Positions 1 to 5,223 of a stretch of DNA of 7,116 nucleotides are shown piece after piece; within the stretch, counting starts at the first letter, position 1; each line of letters begins with the position of its first letter. Origin of the DNA: Chloroflexota bacterium. GTDB lineage: Bacteria > Chloroflexota > Anaerolineae > Caldilineales > Caldilineaceae. The notes below the pieces were generated by a model that was not told the DNA's origin, made no database searches, and worked only from the letters and a program-made list of their open reading frames with translations. The position numbers and the translations under genes were made by a program. The DNA lies in NCBI GenBank assembly GCA_003577005.1, contig QEUW01000380.1:1-7116 (forward strand). Direction: 5' to 3'.

Positions 1-22
1 GAGAGTGCGTAATAGACGTTTG
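1..22 (+). repeat. Left terminal inverted repeat of the insertion sequence
   Basis: These 22 bp are the exact reverse complement of 1954-1975. The match stops at position 23 (T here, C on the complement of 1953). The window edge coincides with the outer end, so one or more further matching bases outside the window cannot be excluded. Confidence 0.95.
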
Positions 23-115
23 TAAGACCGGTAGCGAGAGCACAGAGCGACAGCGACAGATGGCGGTACGATAAAAGCTTCGTTCGGAGATGTTCTATGG
101 ACCTGAACCTGCTTT

Positions 116-1945
116 ATGCTCGAAACCGCTACCTCTATCAATCAAACGTTGTGTGGTGTGGTCGTCCTCAACTATAGCCTCCCCGTTAACCGGTGTGATC
201 GCTGCCAGGGTGCCGCGCTGCCTTTCACGACGGCCACACGAACGGCGATTGATCTCCATCTGGATCACCCGGTGCTGCTGAGTCTGACCGTGAGCGTCCA
301 TTATTGCCCTACCTGTCACCATTATTTTCGTACACAGCCCCCCTTCTTGCGCCGCAATGCCATCTACAGCCAAGCGGTAGTACGCAAGGCGGTGCAATCG
401 GTCTACGAAGATGGCATGGCCCTGCGTCGAGTTGCTACCCGCCTGGCGCGTGACTTCTGGGTGCAACCGAGCGAGGGCATGATTCGCGCTTGGTGTCGCA
501 CCTATGCTGCCGGGTTTGACTTTGCCGCCGATTACCAGCCGTGGGTGGTCAGCGAGTTTTCCGGCATCTTATGCGTCGACGAACTCTATCAGGATCGCCT
601 GGCCTTGCTCTTGGCTGTGGATCCCGCCGCAGCGGATGGGGACCGGCTGGTCGGCTATCAACTCGTGCATGGCTCGATTGACGCCCCAACCGTGGAACGG
701 TTCCTGACCCGGCTCAAAGCGAGCGGCATTGAGCCAGACGAAGTGATTACCGATGGCTCCCAACTCTATCCTGCCGTGTTAGCCCAGGTTTGGCCCCAGG
801 CGGCCCATCAACTCTGTCTCTTTCATGAAACTCGCCGGGTGACCAAGGTGGTTATGCAGGTGATTCAGGGGATCCGCAAAACCTTACCACAGCTACAGTC
901 AGCCGCAGCGCGTGGCCTCGGTGGTCCATTGCGCAATCAGCCACCCAGTGACAACCCCACCGATCCGGCGACCCAACGCTGGTATTGGCGGCAAGATCAG
1001 CGCCGCACTGAGATGGCCCACGTCCATGCCTTGGCGCAGCAGGGACTCTCTCAACGCGCGATTGCCCGCCAGACCGGCCATCATCGCCAAACGATTCGCC
1101 ACTGGTTGCAACAGCCCATCCCTGATGGACCCGCAACGACGCCCGTTGAACTGGCTGCCCACGCCGCCCTGCCGCTATCACGCCAGCGCCAAGTCGTCAA
1201 AGCGCAACGGCTGCAGCAAGTGCATCACTTGGCGCAACAAGGCTACTCCTACTCAGCCATTGCCCGCCAAGTCGGCTTGCACCGCCTGACCGTCAAACAG
1301 TGGCTACAGCAACCACCCCCGCCGGGTGAAAGCGCCCCCTCCACGGCTTCTGAGCCAAACGCCGAATCGCTCCCGCCGCCAGCGCCGTGGTCAAGCTGGG
1401 AGGAAGTGCGGAAAGTGCGGGAAGCCTTGCAGGAACATCGCTTTCTCTTTCTCCGCCGCCCTGACCATCTGCAGCCAGAGGAGCAGGCGCAGATCGCAGC
1501 GCTCTTGGCGACGCCGGTGGGACCCGCACTACAAGTCGCACGTACCTTTCTCGTGGAGTGGTATCAGCTTTGGCATGATGAAATGGGTCAGCGTAGGTCC
1601 TTGGCCGAGGCGCAAGCCCGCTTTGAAGCATGGCGTACCAGTCCCACCTACCAGACGATCCCTCAACTCCGCCGACTCCAAGCACAGATGACGCCCACCA
1701 AGTTCGAACGCTTGAGCCAGTTTCTCCGCCATCCCGCTTGGGAAGCCACCAACAATGGCGTCGAGCGAGCTGGACGCACCTTTCGTCATCGCCAAGCGCC
1801 GCATTTCAATTTGCGCTCGGCGACGGCCATTGAAAACGCTATCACGGTGGCTGCTTGCCAACACAAAGCAGCCGTGCTCGTCCCCACACCGTCGCGGGCG
1901 AATCGCTCCATGCGGGGCCGCAAACCAGGCGATGAGGCCGGCTAG
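116..1945 (+). CDS. DDE transposase (ISL3-like) with an internal HTH pair
   Basis: The protein (609 aa) should cut and join the ends of the surrounding insertion sequence. Two CxxC pairs (C27/C30 and C64/C67) form an N-terminal zinc-binding DNA-recognition region. The catalytic triad is readable: D155 in 'CVDELYQ', D213 in 'VITDGSQLYP', and E550 in 'NNGVERAGRTFRHRQ'. A 'HQLCLFHETRR' segment (231-241) follows the second Asp, as in related DDE enzymes. Between D213 and E550 lies an unusual insert with two similar helix-turn-helix units (about 302-333 and 366-399, both 'LAQQG-S--AIARQ-G-HR-T----LQQP'), followed by a Pro/Ser-rich linker (400-426). ISL3 is the closest family I recognise, but the assignment is by pattern only. 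The start is uncertain: no Shine-Dalgarno precedes 116, while GGAGA at 86-90 sits well placed for an ATG at 97 in another frame (see findings). The frame is intact from 116 to the TAG. Confidence 0.9.
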   Translation: MLETATSINQTLCGVVVLNYSLPVNRCDRCQGAALPFTTATRTAIDLHLDHPVLLSLTVSVHYCPTCHHYFRTQPPFLRRNAIYSQAVVRKAVQSVYEDGMALRRVATRLARDFWVQPSEGMIRAWCRTYAAGFDFAADYQPWVVSEFSGILCVDELYQDRLALLLAVDPAAADGDRLVGYQLVHGSIDAPTVERFLTRLKASGIEPDEVITDGSQLYPAVLAQVWPQAAHQLCLFHETRRVTKVVMQVIQGIRKTLPQLQSAAARGLGGPLRNQPPSDNPTDPATQRWYWRQDQRRTEMAHVHALAQQGLSQRAIARQTGHHRQTIRHWLQQPIPDGPATTPVELAAHAALPLSRQRQVVKAQRLQQVHHLAQQGYSYSAIARQVGLHRLTVKQWLQQPPPPGESAPSTASEPNAESLPPPAPWSSWEEVRKVREALQEHRFLFLRRPDHLQPEEQAQIAALLATPVGPALQVARTFLVEWYQLWHDEMGQRRSLAEAQARFEAWRTSPTYQTIPQLRRLQAQMTPTKFERLSQFLRHPAWEATNNGVERAGRTFRHRQAPHFNLRSATAIENAITVAACQHKAAVLVPTPSRANRSMRGRKPGDEAG

Positions 1946-1953
1946 CCCCTGTG

Positions 1954-1975
1954 CAAACGTCTATTACGCACTCTC
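1954..1975 (-). repeat. Right terminal inverted repeat of the insertion sequence
   Basis: This is the exact reverse complement of 1-22, ending ...ACGCACTCTC at the outer edge. It lies 8 bp downstream of the transposase stop codon, a spacing typical of compact insertion sequences. Confidence 0.95.
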
Positions 1976-2034
1976 GCTATGACTGGTACATTATCGCTCG
2001 GCTATTGACACTGGGGGAATCAGCCCTGACAAGA

Positions 2035-2193
2035 CTACCCGTTGCGCCGGTCCCACAGTGTTGTCTGCTCCCATCCACGGATGATCCCATTCTCGCCACA
2101 GTTAGGGCACTCCCGCGGATGGCGTCCTCAGGTTCAAGCCAGGACATCGCCGTCGCCCTGGCCTCCGCAAGCAGGACACATTGGTCCGCTCAT
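2035..2193 (-). pseudogene. Remnant of a small zinc-ribbon protein
   Basis: On the minus strand an ATG at 2193 opens 'MSGPMCPACGGQGDGDVLA'. Two in-frame TGA stops follow, then the same frame continues 'RECPNCGENGIIRGWEQ' and 'TTLWDRRNG' to a TAG at 2037-2035. Two CPxC knuckles followed by GG/GEN-G turns are the pattern of a small zinc ribbon. In the short stretch with the stops, the next frame reads 'LEPEDAIR', which looks like real protein. Two compensating indels, one on each side, would therefore restore a continuous protein of roughly 52 residues. This is read by eye from the translation. I do not recognise a named family. It lies between the insertion sequence and the recombinase, 60 bp from the insertion-sequence edge. 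It could instead be chance, but two CPxC motifs in the same frame argue against that. Confidence 0.4.
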
Positions 2194-2306
2194 AGTAGCC
2201 GACCGGGTGGCTCGTCACCCAAGCAATGATGGAGCCGAGAAACAGGGCCATGCTAATTGGCGATCAGCGCCATGAGATTTCCCTCTGCCGGCAACGCTCA
2301 TCAGCG

Positions 2307-3314
2307 TTAAATCCGGATCCGCTCCACTTCTTCCAGGGTAATGGGATCCTGAGTGCGGTCATACAGCTTGGTAGTTTTCGGGGATTCGTGGGCGGCAATC
2401 TGCTGCGCCCGCTCGATCGTGCCGCCGTTCTCCAAATAGGTGGTGATACCTGTGGCCCGGAAGGTATGGCAGCAAATTTCTTCTGACAGCCGCGCCTGTC
2501 GCGCTCTGCGCTTGATCATCGCCCACACTTCGCTGCGGTGGAGCCGGCGCTCTGTCAACTGGCGGCGCTCGTTGAAACTGCGAAAGAGGGGCGTCTTCTT
2601 GGCGCCGGCGATGCCGGCCGCCGCTAAGTAGGCATCGAGGTACTCCTCGGCCTTGTGGTGCGCCGGCACTTCGTGATACTTGCCGCCTTTCTCATGCAGG
2701 CGGAACCACCAGCGCTTGCCCTTCTGGAAGTAGTCCTCCACGTTCATACCCACCACGGCGCTGACGCGGGCAAAGCTGAAGACCATCACGCCAATCAAGG
2801 CCCGGTCACGCAGGCCGATCACCCGACTGGTATCAATCACATCGAGCAACTCCCGGGTTTCTGCCGCCGAGAGCACCGGGGTCTTGCCGACCTTGATGAC
2901 ATATTTCGGCCCCTTGACGGCGGCGGCCGGATTGAGCGGCACGATTTGGCCGGTAACCAAATAATCAAACAACATGCGGATGGCGGCCAGGTGCTGTTTG
3001 ACGGTGGGCGGCTGCATCTCCGTGCCCAGCTCCTGCACATACTTGGCGACGAGCACGGGATTGACCTGAGTTAACTCGACGCCGTAGCGTGTACACCAAT
3101 AGGAGAAGCGGGTGACAGCTCGGTAGTAGGCCCGGCGGGTGTTGGGGTTGTGGATGTTGGCGGTGAAGAACTCGATGAAGCGATAGGCCGCTCCCTCGCC
3201 GGCCTGCACGAAGAGGGCCGGGATGCCACTATCAAGCGCTGCAAGTGAGTGCTGGCTGTCGGTTATGATCAGTGGGTTGTCCATGCCGTGATTATAGCAT
3301 AGGAGGTGAGACAT
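2307..3314 (-). CDS. Tyrosine recombinase / integrase
   Basis: This is a site-specific recombinase of the phage-integrase (XerC/D-like) family, which breaks and rejoins DNA through a covalent phosphotyrosine intermediate. The N-terminal SAM-like core-binding domain spans about 40-122 ('NTRRAYYRAVTRFSYWC', 'TVKQHLAAIRMLFDYLV'). The catalytic domain follows, with the full residue set visible: R183 ('FSFARVSAVVGM'), K209 ('HEKGGKYHEVPAH'), H283 and R286 ('CCHTFRATGITTYL'), H309 ('QQIAAHESPKTTKL') and nucleophile Y318 ('KLYDRT'). The 335-residue length is normal and the gene appears functional. The longest start is at 3314. M11 at 3284 (MDNPLIITD) is a strong alternative because an extended -10 box lies just upstream and would put the transcript start on that ATG. 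The gene is divergent from the toxin-antitoxin pair at 3453-4222. No attachment site is evident. The partner DNA and the reaction (integration, resolution, inversion) cannot be told from sequence alone. Confidence 0.93.
   Translation of the reverse strand: MSHLLCYNHGMDNPLIITDSQHSLAALDSGIPALFVQAGEGAAYRFIEFFTANIHNPNTRRAYYRAVTRFSYWCTRYGVELTQVNPVLVAKYVQELGTEMQPPTVKQHLAAIRMLFDYLVTGQIVPLNPAAAVKGPKYVIKVGKTPVLSAAETRELLDVIDTSRVIGLRDRALIGVMVFSFARVSAVVGMNVEDYFQKGKRWWFRLHEKGGKYHEVPAHHKAEEYLDAYLAAAGIAGAKKTPLFRSFNERRQLTERRLHRSEVWAMIKRRARQARLSEEICCHTFRATGITTYLENGGTIERAQQIAAHESPKTTKLYDRTQDPITLEEVERIRI
3284..3299 (-). promoter_or_regulatory. Extended -10 promoter candidate for the recombinase
   Basis: Read on the minus strand the sequence is TGCTATAAT then CACGGC then ATG. 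It contains a perfect TATAAT (3296-3291) with the upstream TG of an extended -10. No good -35 lies at the expected distance. Initiation about 7 bases downstream would fall on the A of the ATG at 3284, giving a leaderless message that starts the recombinase at its 11th codon. This is inferred from consensus only. Confidence 0.4.
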
Positions 3315-3414
3315 AACGCCCTTTATGTTAGAGCCTTTTTGTTGATAAGCACGGCGTCAGATTGAGTGTACTCACTGCCAATCCGTGAACAGTTGGACAT
3401 CCGACAACCGGCTA

Positions 3415-3444
3415 TTGACAACGGCCCCACAAAAAGAGTAGGGT
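3415..3444 (+). promoter_or_regulatory. Promoter candidate for the vapBC pair
   Basis: A consensus -35 (TTGACA, 3415-3420) is followed after 18 bp by TAGGGT (3439-3444), which matches TATAAT at its first, second and last positions. Initiation about 7 bases on would be near 3451, only 2 bases before the ATG at 3453, so the antitoxin could be read from a leaderless message. Vap antitoxins of the AbrB fold normally bind their own promoter with the toxin, so autoregulation here is expected but no clear operator repeat was identified. Confidence 0.4.
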
Positions 3445-3452
3445 AGTAGTAT

Positions 3453-3761
3453 ATGGAGTTGACCCACGCCGACCCCAGCACCGACATCCACAGAGGAGGG
3501 GATTACATCGGCACCGTGAACACCCAAGGCCGGGTGACCCTGCCCGAAGAAGTACGCAAGGCCTTACAGATTCACCCCCAGGATAAAGTGGTCTTTCGCA
3601 TCGCCGCAGGCCGGGTGGAGATCGTGGGTAAACTGCCGACGTTGGAAGAACTGGCCGGGTCGGTCACCCCCTTACAACCGCAGCAAGATCTGGAGGACGT
3701 GATTCAGGAGGCCAAGGCTGCCCACTATGACCGCCGCTTTACTCAAAAAATGCAACCGTGA
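3453..3761 (+). CDS. vapB: VapB-type antitoxin, AbrB/SpoVT fold
   Basis: This 102-residue DNA-binding antitoxin should neutralise the PIN toxin encoded next to it and repress the shared promoter. Residues about 20-58 match the AbrB swapped-hairpin domain ('GTVNTQGRVTLPEEVRKALQ' followed by 'DKVVFRIAAGRVEI'). Residues 62-102 form the expected toxin-binding tail ('LPTLEELAGSVTPL', 'DLEDVIQEAKAAHYDRRF'). The AbrB motif normally starts within a few residues of the N-terminus, but here about 20 extra residues precede it. A GTG at 3516 (V22) with AGGAGGGG at 3494-3501 upstream is an alternative start, though its 14-base spacing is long. The ATG at 3453 has no Shine-Dalgarno but fits a leaderless start. 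The stop overlaps the toxin start (GTGA), indicating coupled translation. The symbol describes the family role, not a proven orthologue. Confidence 0.88.
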   Translation: MELTHADPSTDIHRGGDYIGTVNTQGRVTLPEEVRKALQIHPQDKVVFRIAAGRVEIVGKLPTLEELAGSVTPLQPQQDLEDVIQEAKAAHYDRRFTQKMQP

Positions 3762-4222
3762 AGGACACGCACTTTCTTGACACCAACATCTTCCTCCGCT
3801 ATCTTACCGGTGATGATGATCAGAAGTACGAGGCCTGTCTGACCTTATTCCAGCAAGCCGAGCGCAACGAGATTAGCTTGGTCACGTCGGAGGGGGTGAT
3901 CGCCGAAGTGGTCCATGTGCTCAGTTCGCCCAAGCATTACCAGCTGTCCCGCTCTCGCATCCAAATCGCTCTCTCCCGCCTGCTCATCCTGTCCGGCCTC
4001 AAGGTGCCGCAGCGCCAGGTCTGCCTGCGGGCCCTCGACTTGTACACCAAGCACAACCTGGACTTTGAAGACTGTCTGTCCCTGGCCCACATGGAGCAGC
4101 AAAATCTCACGCAGCTCTACAGCTATGACCAGGGGTTTGATGCCATCGCCGGCGTCAGCCGCCTCGAACCGTCAGCCGCGGAAGCGAACGTGGTAGAATC
4201 ACGTCACCAAGAGCCGGCCTGA
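3758..4222 (+). CDS. vapC: VapC-type toxin, PIN-domain ribonuclease
   Basis: The protein is a 154-residue PIN-domain protein. Enzymes of this family are Mg2+-dependent endoribonucleases that cut tRNA or rRNA when released from their antitoxin. The acidic active-site residues are visible: D8 ('HFLDTNIFLRYL'), E50 ('VIAEVVHVL'), D105 with D102 ('LDFEDCLSLAHM') and D124 ('YSYDQGFDAI'). The PIN fold ends near residue 135. The last 20 residues (SAAEANVVESRHQEPA region) look like a poorly conserved extension. The start is a GTG that overlaps the antitoxin stop by 4 bases, with no Shine-Dalgarno of its own, so translation probably depends on ribosomes finishing the antitoxin. All active-site residues are intact. 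Its specific RNA target cannot be inferred. Confidence 0.9.
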   Translation: MKDTHFLDTNIFLRYLTGDDDQKYEACLTLFQQAERNEISLVTSEGVIAEVVHVLSSPKHYQLSRSRIQIALSRLLILSGLKVPQRQVCLRALDLYTKHNLDFEDCLSLAHMEQQNLTQLYSYDQGFDAIAGVSRLEPSAAEANVVESRHQEPA

Positions 4223-4248
4223 GGCTCCTTTATCTCTAACGCAATCAT

Positions 4249-4512
4249 ATGCAGCGTTCACCCTCATTGATCACTACGCAGCGTGCGCATCCCGCCAGTC
4301 ACCAGCCGATGGAACTCTTGCCGGCCTCCTTGTTGCCGTACCGGAAGACCTGGCAGCCGATCATTCGTTCGCTGCCTACGAACACGTATCTGGTGGTGAC
4401 CAACTTAGACAATCCACCACAGAATGCTTCGATGCTGCGGTTGGTGCATCAGCTGCGCCGGCAAGGGGAGTCGGTCTATGTGCTGTCGGTGGGGGCAGTG
4501 GTAGAGGCCTGA
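4249..4512 (+). CDS. Small uncharacterised protein
   Basis: I do not recognise this 87-residue protein. Its codon third positions are GC-rich like the flanking genes (for example CTG GTG GTG ACC AAC), which supports real coding. The first 20 residues look poorly structured. The rest, from M21 at 4309, reads like a compact alpha/beta unit with 'LPASLLPYRKTWQPII', the strand-like 'NTYLVVTNLDNPPQN' and 'LRLVHQLRRQGESVYVLSVG', so 4309 may be the true start. Neither start has a clear Shine-Dalgarno. It follows the toxin gene by 26 bp on the same strand and could be co-transcribed with it. It ends 27 bp before the duplicated AGTA of the MITE-like element. Its short abrupt C-terminus ('VGAVVEA') could mean the gene was cut by a past rearrangement. 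Confidence 0.5.
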   Translation: MQRSPSLITTQRAHPASHQPMELLPASLLPYRKTWQPIIRSLPTNTYLVVTNLDNPPQNASMLRLVHQLRRQGESVYVLSVGAVVEA

Positions 4513-4539
4513 CAGGGGAAGGGGATAGCTCTATCTCCC

Positions 4540-4543
4540 AGTA
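4540..4543. repeat. Putative 4-bp target duplication, left copy (AGTA)
   Basis: AGTA directly abuts the outer end of the left terminal repeat of the MITE-like element and is repeated at the right end. A 4-base match alone has a 1 in 256 chance, so it is supportive only together with the terminal repeats. Confidence 0.55.
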
Positions 4544-4838
4544 GGACCAGCGGGCACATTCGCGCAGAAAGTTACGGTTTCGCAACAGCTTTCAACGGTA
4601 AAGCAACTCGATTTTGTCCTGCGTTGCTTAACTTTGATACCTTTACCGGCTTTTCTGCCCACAGATTGGCTGTTTTTATGCCGATGATAGGCGTCTGTAG
4701 CAAGGGTAAAGCAAATGACCGTTTTGTTGACCGCCTCACTGACAGCCACTGGCGAGGGTATCCAACAGTAAGTTGCGGTTCTGAATAGATTTTTGGATTC
4801 AAAACCGTAACTTACTGTTCAAATGCTCCCGCTGGTCC
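4544..4838. mobile_element. MITE-like element, 295 bp, 37-bp terminal inverted repeats
   Basis: The two ends form imperfect inverted repeats of equal length (4544-4580 and 4802-4838). They match at 31 of 37 positions when aligned without gaps by eye, both beginning GGACCAGCGGG and ending AAGTTACGGTTT. The four bases immediately outside each end are identical (AGTA at 4540-4543 and 4839-4842), as expected of a 4-bp target duplication. No credible gene lies inside. The interior is AT-richer than its neighbours and holds repeated GGTAAAG motifs and a strong hairpin at its right end. This is the pattern of a miniature inverted-repeat transposable element mobilised by a transposase encoded elsewhere. 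The ends do not match the insertion sequence at 1-1975, so that enzyme is not the partner. The family is unassigned. Confidence 0.75.
4764..4819. repeat. Strong hairpin at the right end of the MITE-like element
   Basis: The arms 4764-4786 and 4797-4819 are 23 bp long with two mismatches around a 10-base loop (AGATTTTTGG). The right arm is part of the right terminal repeat. The left arm is an internal, inverted extra copy of the same AACAGTAAGTT-CGGTT core, which also occurs near the left end (4565-4580). The core is therefore present three times in the element. It may be a transposase-binding motif, or the hairpin may fold in RNA read through the element. Confidence 0.75.
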
Positions 4839-4842
4839 AGTA
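4839..4842. repeat. Putative 4-bp target duplication, right copy (AGTA)
   Basis: AGTA directly follows the GGTCC end of the right terminal repeat, in the same orientation as the left copy at 4540-4543. Confidence 0.55.
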
Positions 4843-4854
4843 CACAGCATTTCT

Positions 4855-4875
4855 TGCCTTTCCTCTAGAAAGGCA
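4855..4875. other. Perfect 8-bp stem-loop before the membrane-protein gene
   Basis: TGCCTTTC (4855-4862), a 5-base loop CTCTA, then GAAAGGCA (4868-4875). No run of T follows on either strand, so it is not a standard intrinsic terminator. It sits 24 bp upstream of the ATG at 4900 and just outside the MITE-like element. It could be a leader hairpin or a protein-binding site. Confidence 0.45.
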
Positions 4876-4899
4876 CTCCGATAGCAAGTAGCGACCTAA

Positions 4900-5223
4900 A
4901 TGGGAAGCCTCTTGATATGGTGTTGCTGTTTTATCTATAGTCGGGGTATGAGGAACAGATTAAAGCTTCAATTTTGTAGCACTCTTTTGATTGTTTTGGG
5001 ACTAGGTTTGGATATTTACAATTCAGGTTTCCGCCCATCTAGGGGGTCAGATGGTTTACTACTCTTGAGTGTATTGGTGATCCTGTGTTTTGTGATTGGA
5101 GGAATGTTATTAATGAGAGTAAAGCGACGGTCTATCTATTGGGGGCTATTAGGCTTGTTTGATATATGGGGATTGGCCTTAATGTTCATAGTATTACATG
5201 TTAAGCGTACACAGAAATCGTGA
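4900..5223 (+). CDS. Small AT-rich membrane protein, function unknown
   Basis: The protein has up to 107 residues and three predicted membrane helices (about 24-40, 52-72 and 80-100). Positively charged stretches lie between and after them ('MRNRLKLQ', 'MRVKRRSIYWG', 'VKRTQKS'), and a 'FRPSRGSDGL' loop follows helix 1. I do not recognise a named family and assign no function. M17 at 4948 is a likely alternative start giving 91 residues that begin MRNRLKLQ, a more usual N-terminus for such a protein. Neither start has a well-spaced Shine-Dalgarno (GGGG sits one base before 4948). The gene is about 40% G+C, counted over 4981-5160, against about 57% in the toxin gene. This marks it as a probable import. 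It is convergent with the surface-protein gene on its right. Confidence 0.6.
   Translation: MGSLLIWCCCFIYSRGMRNRLKLQFCSTLLIVLGLGLDIYNSGFRPSRGSDGLLLLSVLVILCFVIGGMLLMRVKRRSIYWGLLGLFDIWGLALMFIVLHVKRTQKS

Larger units (their letters stand above)
1..1975 (+). mobile_element. Complete insertion sequence, ISL3-like, 1975 bp
   Basis: The element is bounded by perfect 22-bp terminal inverted repeats (1-22 and 1954-1975, beginning GAGAGTGCGTAATAG at each outer end) and contains one transposase gene filling nearly all of the interior. There is no passenger gene. The right inverted repeat starts only 8 bp after the transposase stop codon. About 90 bp lie between the left repeat and the coding region, including the short tandem GCGACA repeat near 47-59, a possible subterminal transposase-binding region. 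The family call rests on the transposase layout (zinc pairs, then DDE). Because the window starts at the outer edge of the left repeat, the left flank is absent and a target duplication cannot be tested. If it were the 8 bp usual for ISL3, it would read GCTATGAC (1976-1983). The perfect repeats suggest a recent, possibly still active insertion. Confidence 0.9.

Noticed and set aside
1976..2275. Plus-strand reading frames of 77-92 residues to the right of the insertion sequence.
   Set aside because: Low-complexity, composition unlike protein, and they lie opposite the better-supported zinc-ribbon remnant on the minus strand.
2293..2308. AACGC/GCGTT stem-loop at the end of the recombinase gene as a terminator.
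   Set aside because: Five base pairs with a 6-base loop and no T-run on the minus strand; such stems are common by chance.
1999..3420. A 12-bp direct repeat CGGCTATTGACA at 1999-2010 and 3409-3420 flanking the recombinase, as possible attachment sites.
   Set aside because: About one or two shared 12-mers are expected by chance in a window this size, the match does not extend, and the right copy is better explained by the -35 box of the vapBC promoter.
4211..4228. Stem-loop GAGCC/GGCTC across the vapC stop as an intrinsic terminator.
   Set aside because: The stem is only 5 bp and the following bases (CTTTATCT) are not a proper T-run.
4521..4539. GGGATAG/CTATCTCCC imperfect hairpin before the MITE-like element.
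   Set aside because: Needs a bulge, has a 2-base loop, and no T-run; not distinguishable from chance.
4531..4802. Minus-strand reading frames of 72-76 residues inside the MITE-like element.
   Set aside because: They run across the terminal repeats and hairpin, with no ribosome site or recognisable protein pattern.
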